Origin: Erythrobacter sp. BLCC-B19
GTDB lineage: Bacteria; Pseudomonadota; Alphaproteobacteria; Sphingomonadales; Sphingomonadaceae
Length of the DNA stretch: 64,000 nt
NCBI RefSeq assembly: GCF_028621955.1
Contig: NZ_CP117516.1
Coordinates: 952,001-1,016,000 of the forward strand
Reading direction: 5' to 3'
Positions 1-8,710 of this stretch are shown here, one piece after another (positions within the stretch are counted from its first letter, which is position 1; each line of letters starts with the position of its first letter). The position numbers and the translations under genes are program-made. The notes beneath the pieces were generated by a model. That model made no database searches. It was not told the origin of the DNA and was given only the letters and a program-made list of their open reading frames with translations.

Positions 1-2916
1 GCGTTCGATTTCCTCGTTCTGGATCGCACGCGTACGGTCGTCGATCTCGATCCCGTGGCGGTTGAACACCCGGACTTCGACGATGGTGCCCGCCACGCCC
101 GGGGGCAGACGCAGCGAGGTGTCACGCACGTCGCTCGCCTTTTCGCCGAAGATCGCGCGCAGCAGCTTTTCTTCCGGGGTCATCGGCGATTCACCCTTGG
201 GGGTGATCTTGCCGACGAGGATGTCGCCCGGGTGAACTTCCGCACCGATATAGACGATGCCCGCTTCGTCGAGGTTGCGCAGGGCTTCCTCGCCGACGTT
301 GGGAATGTCGCGGGTGATGTCTTCCGGCCCGAGCTTGGTGTCGCGGGCCATGACTTCGAACTCCTCGATGTGGATCGAGGTGAAGACGTCGTCCTTCACG
401 ATGCGTTCGCTGATCAGGATCGAGTCTTCGTAGTTGTAGCCATTCCACGGCATGAACGCGACGAGGCTGTTCTTGCCCAGCGCGAGTTCACCCAGATCGG
501 TCGAGGGACCGTCAGCGATGATGTCGCCCTGTTCGATCACGTCACCCACCTTCACCAGCGGACGCTGGTTGATGCAGGTGTTCTGGTTCGAACGCTGGAA
601 CTTCTGCAGGGTGTAGATGTCCACGCCCGACTGGCCGGGTTCGACATCGCCGATCGCGCGGATCACGATACGGGTCGCGTCGACCTGGTCGACGATCCCG
701 CCGCGCTTGGCGGCAATCGCCGCGCCCGAATCGCGCGCCACGGTTTCTTCCATGCCGGTGCCGACCCACGGCGCTTCCGCCTTCACGAGCGGTACGGCCT
801 GACGCTGCATGTTCGAGCCCATCAGCGCGCGGTTGGCGTCATCGTTTTCGAGGAACGGGATCAGCGAGGCCGCAACCGAGACGAGCTGCTTGGGGCTCAC
901 GTCCATCAGCGTGATCTGCTCGCGCGGCGCCATCAGGTTGTCGCCGTTGTGACGCGCCGAGACCAGCTCTTCGACGAAGCTGCCATCCGCGTTCAGTTCA
1001 GCCGAGGCCTGCGCAACGGTGTGCTTCTGCTCCTCCATTGCGGAGAGGTAGATCACGTCCGCCGTCACCTTGCCGTCGATGACCTTGCGATACGGGGTTT
1101 CGATGAAGCCGTACTTGTTGACGCGGCTGAAGCTCGCGAGCGAGTTGATCAGACCGATGTTCGGGCCTTCCGGCGTTTCGATCGGGCAGATGCGGCCATA
1201 GTGCGTCGGGTGAACGTCGCGGACTTCGAAGCCGGCGCGCTCGCGGGTGAGACCACCCGGCCCGAGCGCCGAAACGCGGCGCTTGTGGGTGACTTCCGAA
1301 AGCGGGTTGGTCTGGTCCATGAACTGCGAAAGCTGCGAGGAGCCGAAGAACTCGCGCACCGCAGCCACTGCGGGCTTGGCGTTGATGAGGTCGTTCGGCA
1401 TCACAGTCGACACGTCGACCGAGCTCATGCGCTCCTTCACCGCGCGCTCCATGCGCAGCAGGCCGACGCGGTACTGGTTTTCCAGAAGCTCGCCCACCGA
1501 ACGCACGCGGCGGTTGCCGAGGTTGTCGATGTCGTCGACTTCGCCCTTGCCGTCCTTGAGGCCGACCAGCTCCTTCACCACCGCGAGGATGTCTTCCTTG
1601 CGCAGCGTGGTGATGGTGTCCTCGCATTCGAGGCCCAGACGCATGTTGAGCTTCACGCGGCCCACGGCCGAGAGGTCATAGCGTTCGGCATCGAAGAACA
1701 GGCCTTCGAACAGCGCCTCGGCGGTTTCCTTCGTCGGCGGTTCGCCCGGGCGCATGACCTTGTAGATCGCCTCGAGGCCTTCGTCGCGGTTCTCGGCCTT
1801 GTCGGCCTTCAGCGTGTTGCGGATCCACGGGCCAGTGTTGATCTCGTCGATGTCGAGCAGCGGGAGACGGTCGATCCCGGCCTTGTCGAGAATGTCGACG
1901 TGCTCGAGCGTCACTTCATCGCCCGCTTCGATGTAGATGCGGCCGGTGCTCTCGTCGATCATGTCAGCGGCGGCATAGCGGCTGACGACTTCCTCGGTCG
2001 GCAGCAGCAGTTCGGTGAGGCCATCCTTGGCGGCCTTGTTGGCAGCACGCGGGCTGATCTTCTGGCCAGCGGGGAAGACTTCCTCGCCGGTGGCTGCATC
2101 GACCAGCGCGAAGGTCGGCTTGGCGTTGCGCCACTGTTCGGCCACGAAGGGGATCTTCCACCCGTCCTTGGCGCGGTCCCAGGTGACGGTGTTGTAGAAG
2201 TAGCCGAGGATGTCTTCGGCATCGAGGCCGAGCGAATAGAGCAGCGCGGTGACCGGCAGCTTGCGCTTGCGGTCGATGCGGACGTTAACGATGTCCTTGG
2301 CGTCGAACTCGAAGTCGAGCCACGAGCCGCGGTAGGGGATCACGCGCGCGGCGAACAGCAGCTTGCCCGAGGAGTGGGTCTTGCCGCGGTCATGATCGAA
2401 CAGCACGCCCGGCGAGCGGTGCATCTGCGAGACGATCACGCGCTCGGTGCCGTTGATGATGAAGGTGCCGTTCTCAGTCATGAGCGGCATGTCGCCCATG
2501 TAGACGTCCTGCTCCTTGATATCGAGGACGGAGCGGGTTTCGGTTTCGCTGTCCACCTCGAACACGATGAGGCGCAGGGTCACCTTCATCGGGGCGGCAT
2601 AGGTGATGCCGCGCTGACGGCACTCGGTGGTGTCGTACTTGGGCTCTTCGAGTTCGTAGTGGACGAAATCGAGTTCGGCGGTGCCGGCGAAATCGCGGAT
2701 CGGGAAGACGCTGCGCAGCGTCTTTTCAAGGCCCGAGACATAGCCCGTCGCCTTGTCCGAACGCAGGAACTGCTCGTAGCTTTCGCGCTGAACCTCGATC
2801 AGGTTCGGCATCTGCACCACTTCGTGGATGTCGCCGAAGATCTTGCGGATGCGCTTCTTGGCGGTCCCTTGCGCCTTGCGGCTGCGGGTGACGGGCGGCT
2901 TCGCCTTGGTGGCCAT
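1..2916 (-). CDS. rpoB: RNA polymerase beta subunit, 5' part (C-terminus outside window)
   Basis: This is the catalytic beta subunit of RNA polymerase. The reading frame runs from an ATG at 2916 down to base 1 without a stop, giving 972 codons of a protein that is usually near 1,390 residues. The N-terminus ([20 protein letters not shown]) is followed by the usual Sphingomonadales-type RpoB sequence. The rifampicin pocket lies around 1250-1345 and reads [20 protein letters not shown], then [13 protein letters not shown]. This is the wild-type pattern at the classic resistance positions (Asp516, His526 and Ser531 in E. coli numbering). No strong ribosome binding site is visible; a weak GAGG lies about 13 nt upstream. 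The gene is divergent from rplJL instead of following it, which is the odd point here. Confidence 0.97.
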   Translation of the reverse strand, partial: MATKAKPPVTRSRKAQGTAKKRIRKIFGDIHEVVQMPNLIEVQRESYEQFLRSDKATGYVSGLEKTLRSVFPIRDFAGTAELDFVHYELEEPKYDTTECRQRGITYAAPMKVTLRLIVFEVDSETETRSVLDIKEQDVYMGDMPLMTENGTFIINGTERVIVSQMHRSPGVLFDHDRGKTHSSGKLLFAARVIPYRGSWLDFEFDAKDIVNVRIDRKRKLPVTALLYSLGLDAEDILGYFYNTVTWDRAKDGWKIPFVAEQWRNAKPTFALVDAATGEEVFPAGQKISPRAANKAAKDGLTELLLPTEEVVSRYAAADMIDESTGRIYIEAGDEVTLEHVDILDKAGIDRLPLLDIDEINTGPWIRNTLKADKAENRDEGLEAIYKVMRPGEPPTKETAEALFEGLFFDAERYDLSAVGRVKLNMRLGLECEDTITTLRKEDILAVVKELVGLKDGKGEVDDIDNLGNRRVRSVGELLENQYRVGLLRMERAVKERMSSVDVSTVMPNDLINAKPAVAAVREFFGSSQLSQFMDQTNPLSEVTHKRRVSALGPGGLTRERAGFEVRDVHPTHYGRICPIETPEGPNIGLINSLASFSRVNKYGFIETPYRKVIDGKVTADVIYLSAMEEQKHTVAQASAELNADGSFVEELVSARHNGDNLMAPREQITLMDVSPKQLVSVAASLIPFLENDDANRALMGSNMQRQAVPLVKAEAPWVGTGMEETVARDSGAAIAAKRGGIVDQVDATRIVIRAIGDVEPGQSGVDIYTLQKFQRSNQNTCINQRPLVKVGDVIEQGDIIADGPSTDLGELALGKNSLVAFMPWNGYNYEDSILISERIVKDDVFTSIHIEEFEVMARDTKLGPEDITRDIPNVGEEALRNLDEAGIVYIGAEVHPGDILVGKITPKGESPMTPEEKLLRAIFGEKASDVRDTSLRLPPGVAGTIVEVRVFNRHGIEIDDRTRAIQNEEIER

Positions 2917-3161
2917 GGAGGGGTCTTGCCTCTTCGATTGGGCCGCGAGAGGGGAAGCCTCACGCGGACGGGAAAAACGCGGTCGTTCGACGCGAAAAAA
3001 GCCACCATGCCGAACGCACAAAAGCCGCTTGCCCAGCCCCGCAATTGTCGCAGGTCGGCAGCAGCATTCGTCAAGCGTCGCGATAGTGGCGTGTCGCCGC
3101 TTCCATCCGAAAGCCGATTCCCGCGCATGAATCGGCCCTGCTCGAAGCGGGCGAGGACGGG

Positions 3162-3190
3162 CATTTAGGAACAGCCCGCCGCCCTGTCAA
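3162..3190 (-). promoter_or_regulatory. Candidate sigma-70 promoter for rpoB
   Basis: Read on the minus strand, a perfect TTGACA (3190-3185) is followed by a 17-nt spacer and TAAATG (3167-3162). Transcription would start near 3155, leaving a leader of about 240 nt before the rpoB ATG. The rest of the 342-bp gap (2917-3258) holds no gene I can support. A dedicated promoter would be needed because rplJL is not upstream on the same strand. Confidence 0.5.
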
Positions 3191-3258
3191 CGCCCTGCGT
3201 CCACGCACCCAGAATGGGCTTGCGGCAGGGCGGGCAAAGCTTGCTACAAGCGCGGGCC

Positions 3259-4323
3259 ATGAGCAAGCCCGCCGCCCCCGCCCCTCCACCCCCCAACCCG
3301 GTCGAAGACCCGGTGCGTTTCCTCGAACTCGGGCTTGGGCTCGCCGAGGGCGTGACCGGCGGGCTTGCCCGCGCGCTCGTCGAACGGGCGCTGGCGCGGC
3401 ACGGCGATGATCCGCGCTGGCAGGCGCTGGCGGGGACGGTGCTGCGCCATGATGTGCCCGATTTCCACGCCCGGATGCTGCGCGACCATGCCCGCAACGC
3501 CGCCTATCGCGCGGCGATCGAGCGGTTGGCGCGCGGCAGGGTGGTGCTCGACATCGGCACCGGATCGGGGCTGCTGGCGATGATGGCCGCCCGCGCCGGG
3601 GCCGCGCACGTCTATGCCTGCGAGGCCAGCCCGCTGCTCGCCGCCAGCGCGCGGGCAGTGATCGCGGCCAATGGCCTCGCAGACCGGATCACCCTGTTCG
3701 ACCGTCATTCCACTGCGCTTGACCGGGTGCGCGATCTGGGCGGCGGGGTCGATCTGGTGGTATCGGAGCTGTTCTGCCACACCCTTATCGGCGAAGGCGT
3801 GCTCGGTTCGCTCAGTCATGCCCGCGCTGAGCTCGCCGCACCCGGCGCGCTGTTCGTGCCCGAACGCGCCAGCATCGAAGTCGCGCTGGCGCAGTTCCCG
3901 CCCTTCACCGCCGACATCAGCGCGGTCGAAGGCTTCGATCTCGGCGCGTTCGGCCCGCACCTTCACACAGCGCGCTGGTGTCCGGCGGACAGCCCGGCGC
4001 TGCACCTGCACAGCGCCCCGGCCAGCCTGTTCGCTTTCGATTTCAACACGGGCGCGCTCGATCCGGTCGGGGCGGGCGAAGCGAGGCTCGTCAGCACCGG
4101 AGGCACCGTCAACGGGCTGGCGCAATGGCTGAGGCTGACCTTTGCCGACGGCATCGCTTACGAGAACCGACCCGGCAGCGCGCCCGATCTGCACTGGATG
4201 ATCGGCCTTGCCCCCGGTGCGACTTTCGAAACCGCCCCCGGTGACCATTTCCGCGCGGGCGGCGCCTATGCCGCCGACACCCTTTCCTTGTGGTGCGCGC
4301 CGGAGGATGTCGGTCGGGCCTAA
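3259..4323 (+). CDS. PRMT-like SAM-dependent methyltransferase
   Basis: This is a 354-residue class I methyltransferase resembling protein arginine methyltransferases. The SAM-binding motif I (VLDIGTGSG) is at residues 96-104. It is preceded by a PRMT-like pre-core segment (HARMLRDHARNAAYRAAI, residues 70-87). An acidic residue, CEAS, ends strand beta 2. The segment VSELFCHTLIGEGVL resembles the PRMT double-E loop, with two glutamates ready to bind a guanidinium group. The C-terminal half matches the PRMT beta-barrel region in length. The ATG at 3259 is chosen because the upstream in-frame start adds only a low-complexity extension. The substrate cannot be read from sequence. Bacterial members of this family are poorly characterised, so arginine methylation is an inference. 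Confidence 0.75.
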   Translation: MSKPAAPAPPPPNPVEDPVRFLELGLGLAEGVTGGLARALVERALARHGDDPRWQALAGTVLRHDVPDFHARMLRDHARNAAYRAAIERLARGRVVLDIGTGSGLLAMMAARAGAAHVYACEASPLLAASARAVIAANGLADRITLFDRHSTALDRVRDLGGGVDLVVSELFCHTLIGEGVLGSLSHARAELAAPGALFVPERASIEVALAQFPPFTADISAVEGFDLGAFGPHLHTARWCPADSPALHLHSAPASLFAFDFNTGALDPVGAGEARLVSTGGTVNGLAQWLRLTFADGIAYENRPGSAPDLHWMIGLAPGATFETAPGDHFRAGGAYAADTLSLWCAPEDVGRA

Positions 4324-4325
4324 TC

Positions 4326-4371
4326 GAAAAACGACACGCTCAATATCGTTTTTCAATATTATTGATTGACG
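4326..4371 (+). promoter_or_regulatory. AT-rich inverted and direct repeats upstream of the DUF2975/regulator module
   Basis: A perfect 9-bp inverted repeat (GAAAAACGA at 4326-4334, TCGTTTTTC at 4346-4354) lies just after the methyltransferase stop. It overlaps a direct repeat TCAATAT (4340-4346 and 4353-4359) and the palindrome TCAAT-ATT-ATTGA (4353-4365). A TTGACG at 4366-4371 could be a -35 box. The block is strikingly AT-rich for this genome. It could be a terminator for the methyltransferase, an operator for the small HTH regulator encoded downstream, or both. Confidence 0.4.
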
Positions 4372-4436
4372 ATAAGCCGCAAATCGGATTACACGACCTT
4401 TATCGAATCACAATGTGAAAGATAAAGGAGATCGAT

Positions 4437-4574
4437 ATGCCCCGCCTCGCCAACCACGCCCTTGCCGCCTGCGCTGCGGTTTTTCTCTCGCTCGCGTCGA
4501 TCGGCGCAGTCGTGACGGTGCCGCCCGCGCAGGCCGCCGCGCCTGCCGCGCTCGACCTGCCGGTTCTGGCCTGA
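4437..4574 (+). CDS. Small secreted peptide, 45 aa
   Basis: This short reading frame starts at ATG 4437, six bases after a strong AAAGGAG (4424-4430). The peptide has a positive N-terminus (MPRLANH), a hydrophobic core (residues 8-28) and an Ala-rich stretch with a possible signal-peptidase site near PPAQAAA (residues 29-35). The mature part would be only about ten residues (PAALDLPVLA). It lies 22 nt before the DUF2975 gene and probably shares its transcript. I do not recognise a family. The good ribosome binding site and signal-peptide pattern argue that it is translated. It might instead serve as a leader that couples translation to the next gene. Confidence 0.5.
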   Translation: MPRLANHALAACAAVFLSLASIGAVVTVPPAQAAAPAALDLPVLA

Positions 4575-4596
4575 TCGCCCTGAAAGGAGCACGCCG

Positions 4597-5142
4597 ATGA
4601 AATCCCCCGGAAACGACCTGCTGCTGATTGCCGGCAAATCCCTGACCCTGCTGATCCAGGGCCTGATGGCGCTGGCCAGTGCCACCATCATTCTCGTTAT
4701 GATCGCGCTGCCGTTCTATCACGACAGCATCAATATCGAAGCGCGCGCCGAATTCGGCCCTGACATCACCGCCATGCCGTTCGGCGCGGTGCTCGTGCTG
4801 TTGGCGGTGGTCTGCGTGCTGTGCGCGGCGGTGTTCCTGTTCTTCGGCAAGCTGCGCGGCATTATCGACACGGTCGCCGCAGGTGATCCCTTCGTGCCCG
4901 AGAACGCCGACCGGCTGAGCGCGATGGGTTGGATCCTGATCGGCATCCACGCCCTCACCTTCGTATCGACCGCAACGGCCGCAATCGTCTCGGCCTGGGC
5001 GGCGCAGTTTACCGATACCACGCTCGAGGGAGGCTTCGATATCAGCCTGACCCCGGTGCTGATGGTGATCGTGCTGTTCATCCTTGCCCGCGTGTTCCGC
5101 CATGGCGCCGCGATGCGCGAAGACCTCGAAGGGACAGTGTGA
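4597..5142 (+). CDS. DUF2975 family membrane protein
   Basis: This 181-residue integral membrane protein has four predicted transmembrane segments, near residues 12-38, 60-80, 105-130 and 145-165. Its layout matches the DUF2975 family, which commonly precedes a tiny YozG-type HTH regulator. Here it overlaps that regulator's open frame through TGATG. A GAAAGGAG lies 8 nt before the ATG. Function is unknown in the family. The pairing suggests a membrane protein whose expression or signal is tied to the regulator. Confidence 0.75.
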   Translation: MKSPGNDLLLIAGKSLTLLIQGLMALASATIILVMIALPFYHDSINIEARAEFGPDITAMPFGAVLVLLAVVCVLCAAVFLFFGKLRGIIDTVAAGDPFVPENADRLSAMGWILIGIHALTFVSTATAAIVSAWAAQFTDTTLEGGFDISLTPVLMVIVLFILARVFRHGAAMREDLEGTV

Positions 5143-5180
5143 TGCCCCCCAGCAACGACGACCTCGAAGGAGCCCGCATC

Positions 5181-5384
5181 ATGGTCAAGCTTGACGACCT
5201 GCTCCATGCCCGCCGCATGACCCTCACTGAACTGGCCGACCGGGTGGGGCTGACCCTTGCCAACCTGTCGATCCTCAAGACCGGAAAGGCCAAGGCTATC
5301 CGCTTTTCCACCCTCGCTGCGATCTGCCGCGAACTGCAATGCCAGCCAGGTGACCTGCTGGGCTATCGCGGGGACGAGACCTGA
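5181..5384 (+). CDS. YozG-type small HTH (Cro/C1, XRE) transcriptional regulator
   Basis: This 67-residue DNA-binding protein consists almost entirely of one helix-turn-helix. The diagnostic run is LADRVGLTLANLSILKTGKA, then IRFSTLAAICRELQCQPGDLLGY, typical of YozG-like regulators. The ATG at 5181 follows GAAGGAG (5166-5172) at good spacing and gives the usual family length. An earlier ATG at 5142, overlapping the DUF2975 stop, would add 13 residues and is less likely. It probably controls its own module, and the AT-rich repeats at 4326-4371 are the obvious candidate operator. Confidence 0.85.
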   Translation: MVKLDDLLHARRMTLTELADRVGLTLANLSILKTGKAKAIRFSTLAAICRELQCQPGDLLGYRGDET

Positions 5385-5421
5385 GCCGCCAATTCGCTTG
5401 ACTCTGACGCCCGATCTTCTA

Positions 5422-5447
5422 GAGGCCCGCCCCGACCGGCGGGCCTC
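5422..5447 (+). terminator. GC-rich hairpin after the regulator gene
   Basis: A perfect 10-bp stem (GAGGCCCGCC at 5422-5431, GGCGGGCCTC at 5438-5447) has a 6-nt loop. No U-run follows, so termination would be inefficient or factor-assisted. It separates the regulator gene from the ribosomal-protein leader. Confidence 0.5.
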
Positions 5448-5705
5448 GTGCTTGTGCCGCGTCATCCGTCCGAGACAGTTGGTGAAGGCAATCGGGTCTT
5501 CTTAATTTCCAGCCTAGACGGGGAAACGAGATTTTGCCGGGCAGCCCCGCATGGGCCTGCCCCGCGCGTGCCAGATGGCACACCCTCCTTCCCTATCGAC
5601 GGACTCGCCCGTGTACGGAGCCTTCGCGGCCCTGTGCGCGGACATAACGTAGCCGGTCTCGGCGGGGAGCCATTCCCGCCAAGGCCATTTGTGAAGGAGT
5701 ATGGC
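5448..5705 (+). promoter_or_regulatory. Leader region of rplJL (probable L10 autoregulatory leader)
   Basis: About 260 nt of untranslated sequence precede rplJ. It contains a hairpin GGGCAG/CTGCCC (5539-5562), extended by CCC/GGG inside, and a second hairpin GTGCC-AGAT-GGCAC (5568-5581). L10-L12 leaders that bind the L10(L12) complex are known upstream of rplJ in many bacteria. Assigning this one is an inference from position and structure, as the kink-turn was not verified. The in-frame extension of rplJ into this region has no family homology. A TTGACT at 5398-5403 may be a -35 box, but no good -10 was found. Confidence 0.4.
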
Positions 5706-6221
5706 ATGGATCGTTCGCAGAAAGCCGACGCGGTTGCCCAGCTCAATGCGGTCTTCAACGAGGTTGCCGTGGTGGTTGTCACCCGCAATCTCGGCATGAC
5801 GGTGGCCCAGTCCACCGACCTGCGCGGGAAGATGCGCGATGCTGGCGCCACCTACAAGGTTGCGAAGAACCGTCTCGCCAAGCTCGCCCTCGAGAACACC
5901 GACTATGTCGGGCTCGGTGATATGCTCACCGGCCCGGTCGGGCTGGCCTGGTCGACCGACCCGGTCGCGGCTGCCAAGGCCGCTGTCGATTTCGCCAAGA
6001 CGAACGACAAGCTCGAAATCGTCGGCGGGTCGATGGGTTCGGTCGTGCTCGACGAAGCAGGGATCAAGGCGCTCGCCACGATGCCGAGCCTCGACGAGAT
6101 GCGCGCCAAGCTCATCGGGCTGGTCAACGCCCCGGCGACGAAGATCGCCCAGGTCGTCACCGCACCCGCTGCGAAGGTCGCCCGTGTTTTCGCCGCCTAC
6201 GCGGACAAGGACGCAGCGTAA
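5706..6221 (+). CDS. rplJ: 50S ribosomal protein L10
   Basis: This 171-residue protein forms the base of the ribosomal stalk and anchors L7/L12 dimers. The N-terminus MDRSQKADAVAQLNAVFNEV and the central NRLAKLALENTDY are standard L10 sequence. The C-terminal helix (residues 130-171) is the L12-binding region. The ATG at 5706 is chosen because GAAGGA lies 8-9 nt upstream and the protein then has family length. A nearby ATG at 5701 is out of frame. It is followed by rplL after 74 nt. Confidence 0.97.
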   Translation: MDRSQKADAVAQLNAVFNEVAVVVVTRNLGMTVAQSTDLRGKMRDAGATYKVAKNRLAKLALENTDYVGLGDMLTGPVGLAWSTDPVAAAKAAVDFAKTNDKLEIVGGSMGSVVLDEAGIKALATMPSLDEMRAKLIGLVNAPATKIAQVVTAPAAKVARVFAAYADKDAA

Positions 6222-6295
6222 GAGACGTTTTTCGCCAGACGAAACAATCTGTTGGGGCATTTTCCCGCCCCGCCACCAATTTGGAGTGAACCATC

Positions 6296-6670
6296 ATGGC
6301 CGATATTGCCAAGCTTGTTGAAGAACTTTCGAAGCTGACCGTGCTCGAAGCCGCCGACCTCGCCAAGGCGCTTGAAGAAGCGTGGGGCGTGAGCGCCGCT
6401 GCTGCGGTTGCCGTTGCTGCGCCCGCCGCTGGCGGCGATGCCCCGGCTGCCGAAGAGCAGACCGAGTTCGACGTCATCCTGACCGGCGACGGCGGCAAGA
6501 AGATCCAGGTCATCAAGGAAGTCCGCGCCATCACCGGCCTGGGCCTGACCGAAGCCAAGGCGCTTGTCGAAGGCGCGCCGAAGGCCGTCAAGGAAGGCGT
6601 GTCGAAGGCCGAAGCCGAAGACATCAAGAAGAAGATCGAAGAAGCCGGCGGCACCGTCGAGCTCAAGTAA
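6296..6670 (+). CDS. rplL: 50S ribosomal protein L7/L12
   Basis: This 124-residue acidic stalk protein recruits translation factors to the ribosome. It shows an N-terminal dimerisation helix pair (residues 1-30), an Ala-rich hinge (about 35-55) and the compact C-terminal domain starting at EQTEFDVIL. The conserved factor-binding run [20 protein letters not shown] is intact. It is co-transcribed with rplJ. In most bacteria rpoBC follows directly, but here a strong terminator and then curli genes follow. Confidence 0.97.
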   Translation: MADIAKLVEELSKLTVLEAADLAKALEEAWGVSAAAAVAVAAPAAGGDAPAAEEQTEFDVILTGDGGKKIQVIKEVRAITGLGLTEAKALVEGAPKAVKEGVSKAEAEDIKKKIEEAGGTVELK

Positions 6671-6703
6671 GCTCGAAACCGCGGCCTTCAGGTCGACAAC
6701 AAG

Positions 6704-6737
6704 AAGGGCGGTGCCAGCAATGGCGCCGCCCTTTTTT
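6704..6737 (+). terminator. Rho-independent terminator of rplJL
   Basis: A 12-bp stem (AAGGGCGGTGCC at 6704-6715, GGCGCCGCCCTT at 6722-6733, with one G-U pair) has a 6-nt loop and is followed by TTTTTT to 6737. It closes the rplJL transcript and confirms that rpoB is not downstream. Confidence 0.9.
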
Positions 6738-7074
6738 GCGTCGCGGCAGTTGAGGCTCGGCCGCCATGCCGCGCGCACTCGCCCGCCGCCGCCGCGCCTG
6801 TGCATAACTCCAGGCCGAAGCGCGCGGTGCAAGCCGGATCATAAGGTTAACCGCTTGCATGGGATGCATCGAAGCACGAAAACGAGCCGCAAACCGGTCT
6901 GTGCGAGGACACCCCTGACGCGTGCCACAGGCCGGAAATGGCGTGGAAGCCCGTGATTTTTCGCACAAAACCACCATTTTGGAGGTTTCTCTCCGCCCTC
7001 GGGGCCGCAGATAAAGTGCAAAGATTGCAGGTGTCTAGCCGAAGGACGGTTTTGCGGCGGCTACGGGAAGTTAC

Positions 7075-7102
7075 TTTACACCCTGTTAATAACCCCTAAC
7101 AT
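7075..7102 (+). promoter_or_regulatory. Candidate promoter of the curli operon
   Basis: TTTACA (7075-7080), a 16-nt spacer and TAACAT (7097-7102) form a plausible sigma-70 promoter 93 bp before csgF. The spacer contains the near-palindrome GTTAATAAC. The rest of the 457-bp gap 6738-7194 shows no convincing gene. It is moderately AT-richer near 6950-7110, as expected for a control region. No csgD-like regulator gene is present in the window. Confidence 0.35.
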
Positions 7103-7194
7103 TGTCTCATCGAGTCGCCGAGTCGAAAGACTTTGAACGTGGCAATGGGGAAGATACCCCAAGCAGCGGTTCCTCGGTAAGTTTGGGGGGTTTG

Positions 7195-7614
7195 ATGTCG
7201 ATCTGCAAGACAGGCCTTGTGGCGTGCGTACTGCTTGCTGCTGCTCCGGTGGCCGCGCAGGATCTCGTGCATGAGCCGATCAGCCCCACCTTTGGCGGCA
7301 ACCCCTTCAATTCGCAGCACGTGCTTGGCGTTGCCAACGCCAACAACGATTTCCGCGATCCGCGCGCCGCCAGCAGCAACTCGCAGGCCGACATCTTCGC
7401 CCGCCAGCTGCAATCGCGCCTGCTCTCGGCGCTGTCGTCGCAGATCGTCGATGCCATCTTCGGCGAGAACCCGCAGGAAAGCGGCACGATCAGCTTTGGC
7501 GGTCAGACCATCGAGTTTTTCCGCACGCTGGAAGAAGTGACCCTCATCATCAAGAACGACACCACGGGTGAGGAAACCCGCATCGTCGTTCCGCTGTTCA
7601 TCGAAGTGAACTGA
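7195..7614 (+). CDS. csgF: Curli assembly protein CsgF
   Basis: This 139-residue secreted protein couples the CsgG pore to the nucleator CsgB at the cell surface. A signal peptide (MSICKTGLVACVLLAAAPVAAQ) ends near residue 22. The mature start carries the CsgF signature region SPTFGGNPFNSQHVLGVANA, equivalent to the FGGNP segment that inserts into the CsgG pore in E. coli. The C-terminus is a beta-rich domain. The start at 7195 gives a correct signal peptide; the longer frame upstream does not. csgG follows 8 nt later. Confidence 0.9.
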   Translation: MSICKTGLVACVLLAAAPVAAQDLVHEPISPTFGGNPFNSQHVLGVANANNDFRDPRAASSNSQADIFARQLQSRLLSALSSQIVDAIFGENPQESGTISFGGQTIEFFRTLEEVTLIIKNDTTGEETRIVVPLFIEVN

Positions 7615-7622
7615 GGCCGGAA

Positions 7623-8597
7623 ATGCGCAAGCTCGCCTCCCTTGCTCTGGCATCCGTGACCGCGCTGGCGCTGTCGGGTTGCATGAGTATGCCGCAGGAC
7701 GGCCGCAATTCGATGGCGACCACCACCAGCCTCGCCTATTTCCCGAAGAAGACCCAGACCCAGACCCTGCTCAACCAGCTGCCTGCTCCGCAGCGGCCGG
7801 TGGCGATCGCGGTCTATGGCTTCACCGATCAGACCGGCCAGTTCAAGCCGAGCGAAACCGGGCAGACGCTGTCGCGCGCCGTGACGCAAGGGGCCAGTTC
7901 AATGCTGGTCAAGGCGTTGCAGGATGCGGGCAACCGTGGCTGGTTCACCGTGGTCGAGCGCGAGCGGCTGGATAACCTTCTGAAGGAACGCCAGATCATT
8001 GGCGAGATGCGCAAGCGCTATCTCGGCGAACAGGAAGTCGATCCCAATGCCCTGCCCGCCTTGCTGTTTGCCGGCGTGCTGCTGGAAGGCGGGATTGTCG
8101 GCTACGACACCAACACCGTCACCGGCGGCGCAGGCGCGGCCTTCCTCGGGATTGGCGCGCGCACCGAATACCGCCAGGACACCGTGACCGTCTATCTGCG
8201 CGCCGTTTCGGTGCGCACCGGCGAGGTGCTGGCCAACGTCACCGCTTCCAAGACCATCGCCAGCCAGGCGCTCGGCGCCAGTGCCTTCAAGTTCGTGGCC
8301 TTCCGCGAACTGCTTGAGGCCGAGGCCGGGATCACGTCGAACGAGCCCGATCAGGTCGCCTTGCAGCAGGCGATCGAAAAGGCCGTCTATGGCCTCGTGC
8401 TTGAGGGCGTGGACCTCGATCTGTGGCGCTTCAACGACATGGCCGCCGCCATGCCGCTGCTTGCCGCCTACCGCGCCGAGCGCGATGGACTTTATGACGC
8501 CAGCGACATCCAGAAAGCGGTCAAGCGGGCGGGTTCGCTCACGGCCCTGACGGTGGTCGATGGCGACAAACAGGATGACCGGAGCGACGGTTCGTAG
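7623..8597 (+). CDS. csgG: Curli secretion channel lipoprotein CsgG
   Basis: This 324-residue outer-membrane lipoprotein forms the nonameric export pore for curli subunits. A lipoprotein signal peptide ends in LALSGC with the lipidated Cys at position 20. The conserved VAIAVYGFTDQTGQFKPSE and the VVERERLDNLLKERQII helix are typical of CsgG. So is the GIGARTEYRQDTVTVYLRAV barrel strand. The length is slightly above E. coli CsgG (277 aa), with a C-terminal extension after the WRF segment. It is translated with csgF from one transcript. Confidence 0.95.
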   Translation: MRKLASLALASVTALALSGCMSMPQDGRNSMATTTSLAYFPKKTQTQTLLNQLPAPQRPVAIAVYGFTDQTGQFKPSETGQTLSRAVTQGASSMLVKALQDAGNRGWFTVVERERLDNLLKERQIIGEMRKRYLGEQEVDPNALPALLFAGVLLEGGIVGYDTNTVTGGAGAAFLGIGARTEYRQDTVTVYLRAVSVRTGEVLANVTASKTIASQALGASAFKFVAFRELLEAEAGITSNEPDQVALQQAIEKAVYGLVLEGVDLDLWRFNDMAAAMPLLAAYRAERDGLYDASDIQKAVKRAGSLTALTVVDGDKQDDRSDGS

Positions 8598-8710
8598 CTC
8601 TGCAAAGGAATTCCCGGGGGGGCTTCATCGTCTGACGGGATAGACCAGAAGAGCACCGCAAGGTGCCGGCTGGGCCGCAAAATAAAGCACGCAAAGGAGC
8701 GGCAACTCCG

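Noticed and set aside
55-3168. Plus-strand open frame of 1,037 codons over rpoB
   Set aside because: It is the antisense shadow of rpoB, whose minus-strand translation is unmistakable. High GC content makes such frames common.
4353-4365. Insertion-sequence end or attachment site in the AT-rich block
   Set aside because: No transposase or integrase gene and no target duplication were found nearby. A regulator operator or terminator explains the palindromes better.
6738-7194. Possible RNA gene or CsgE-type gene before csgF
   Set aside because: No open frame with a credible start and no cloverleaf or conserved RNA structure was found. Only promoter-like boxes could be supported.
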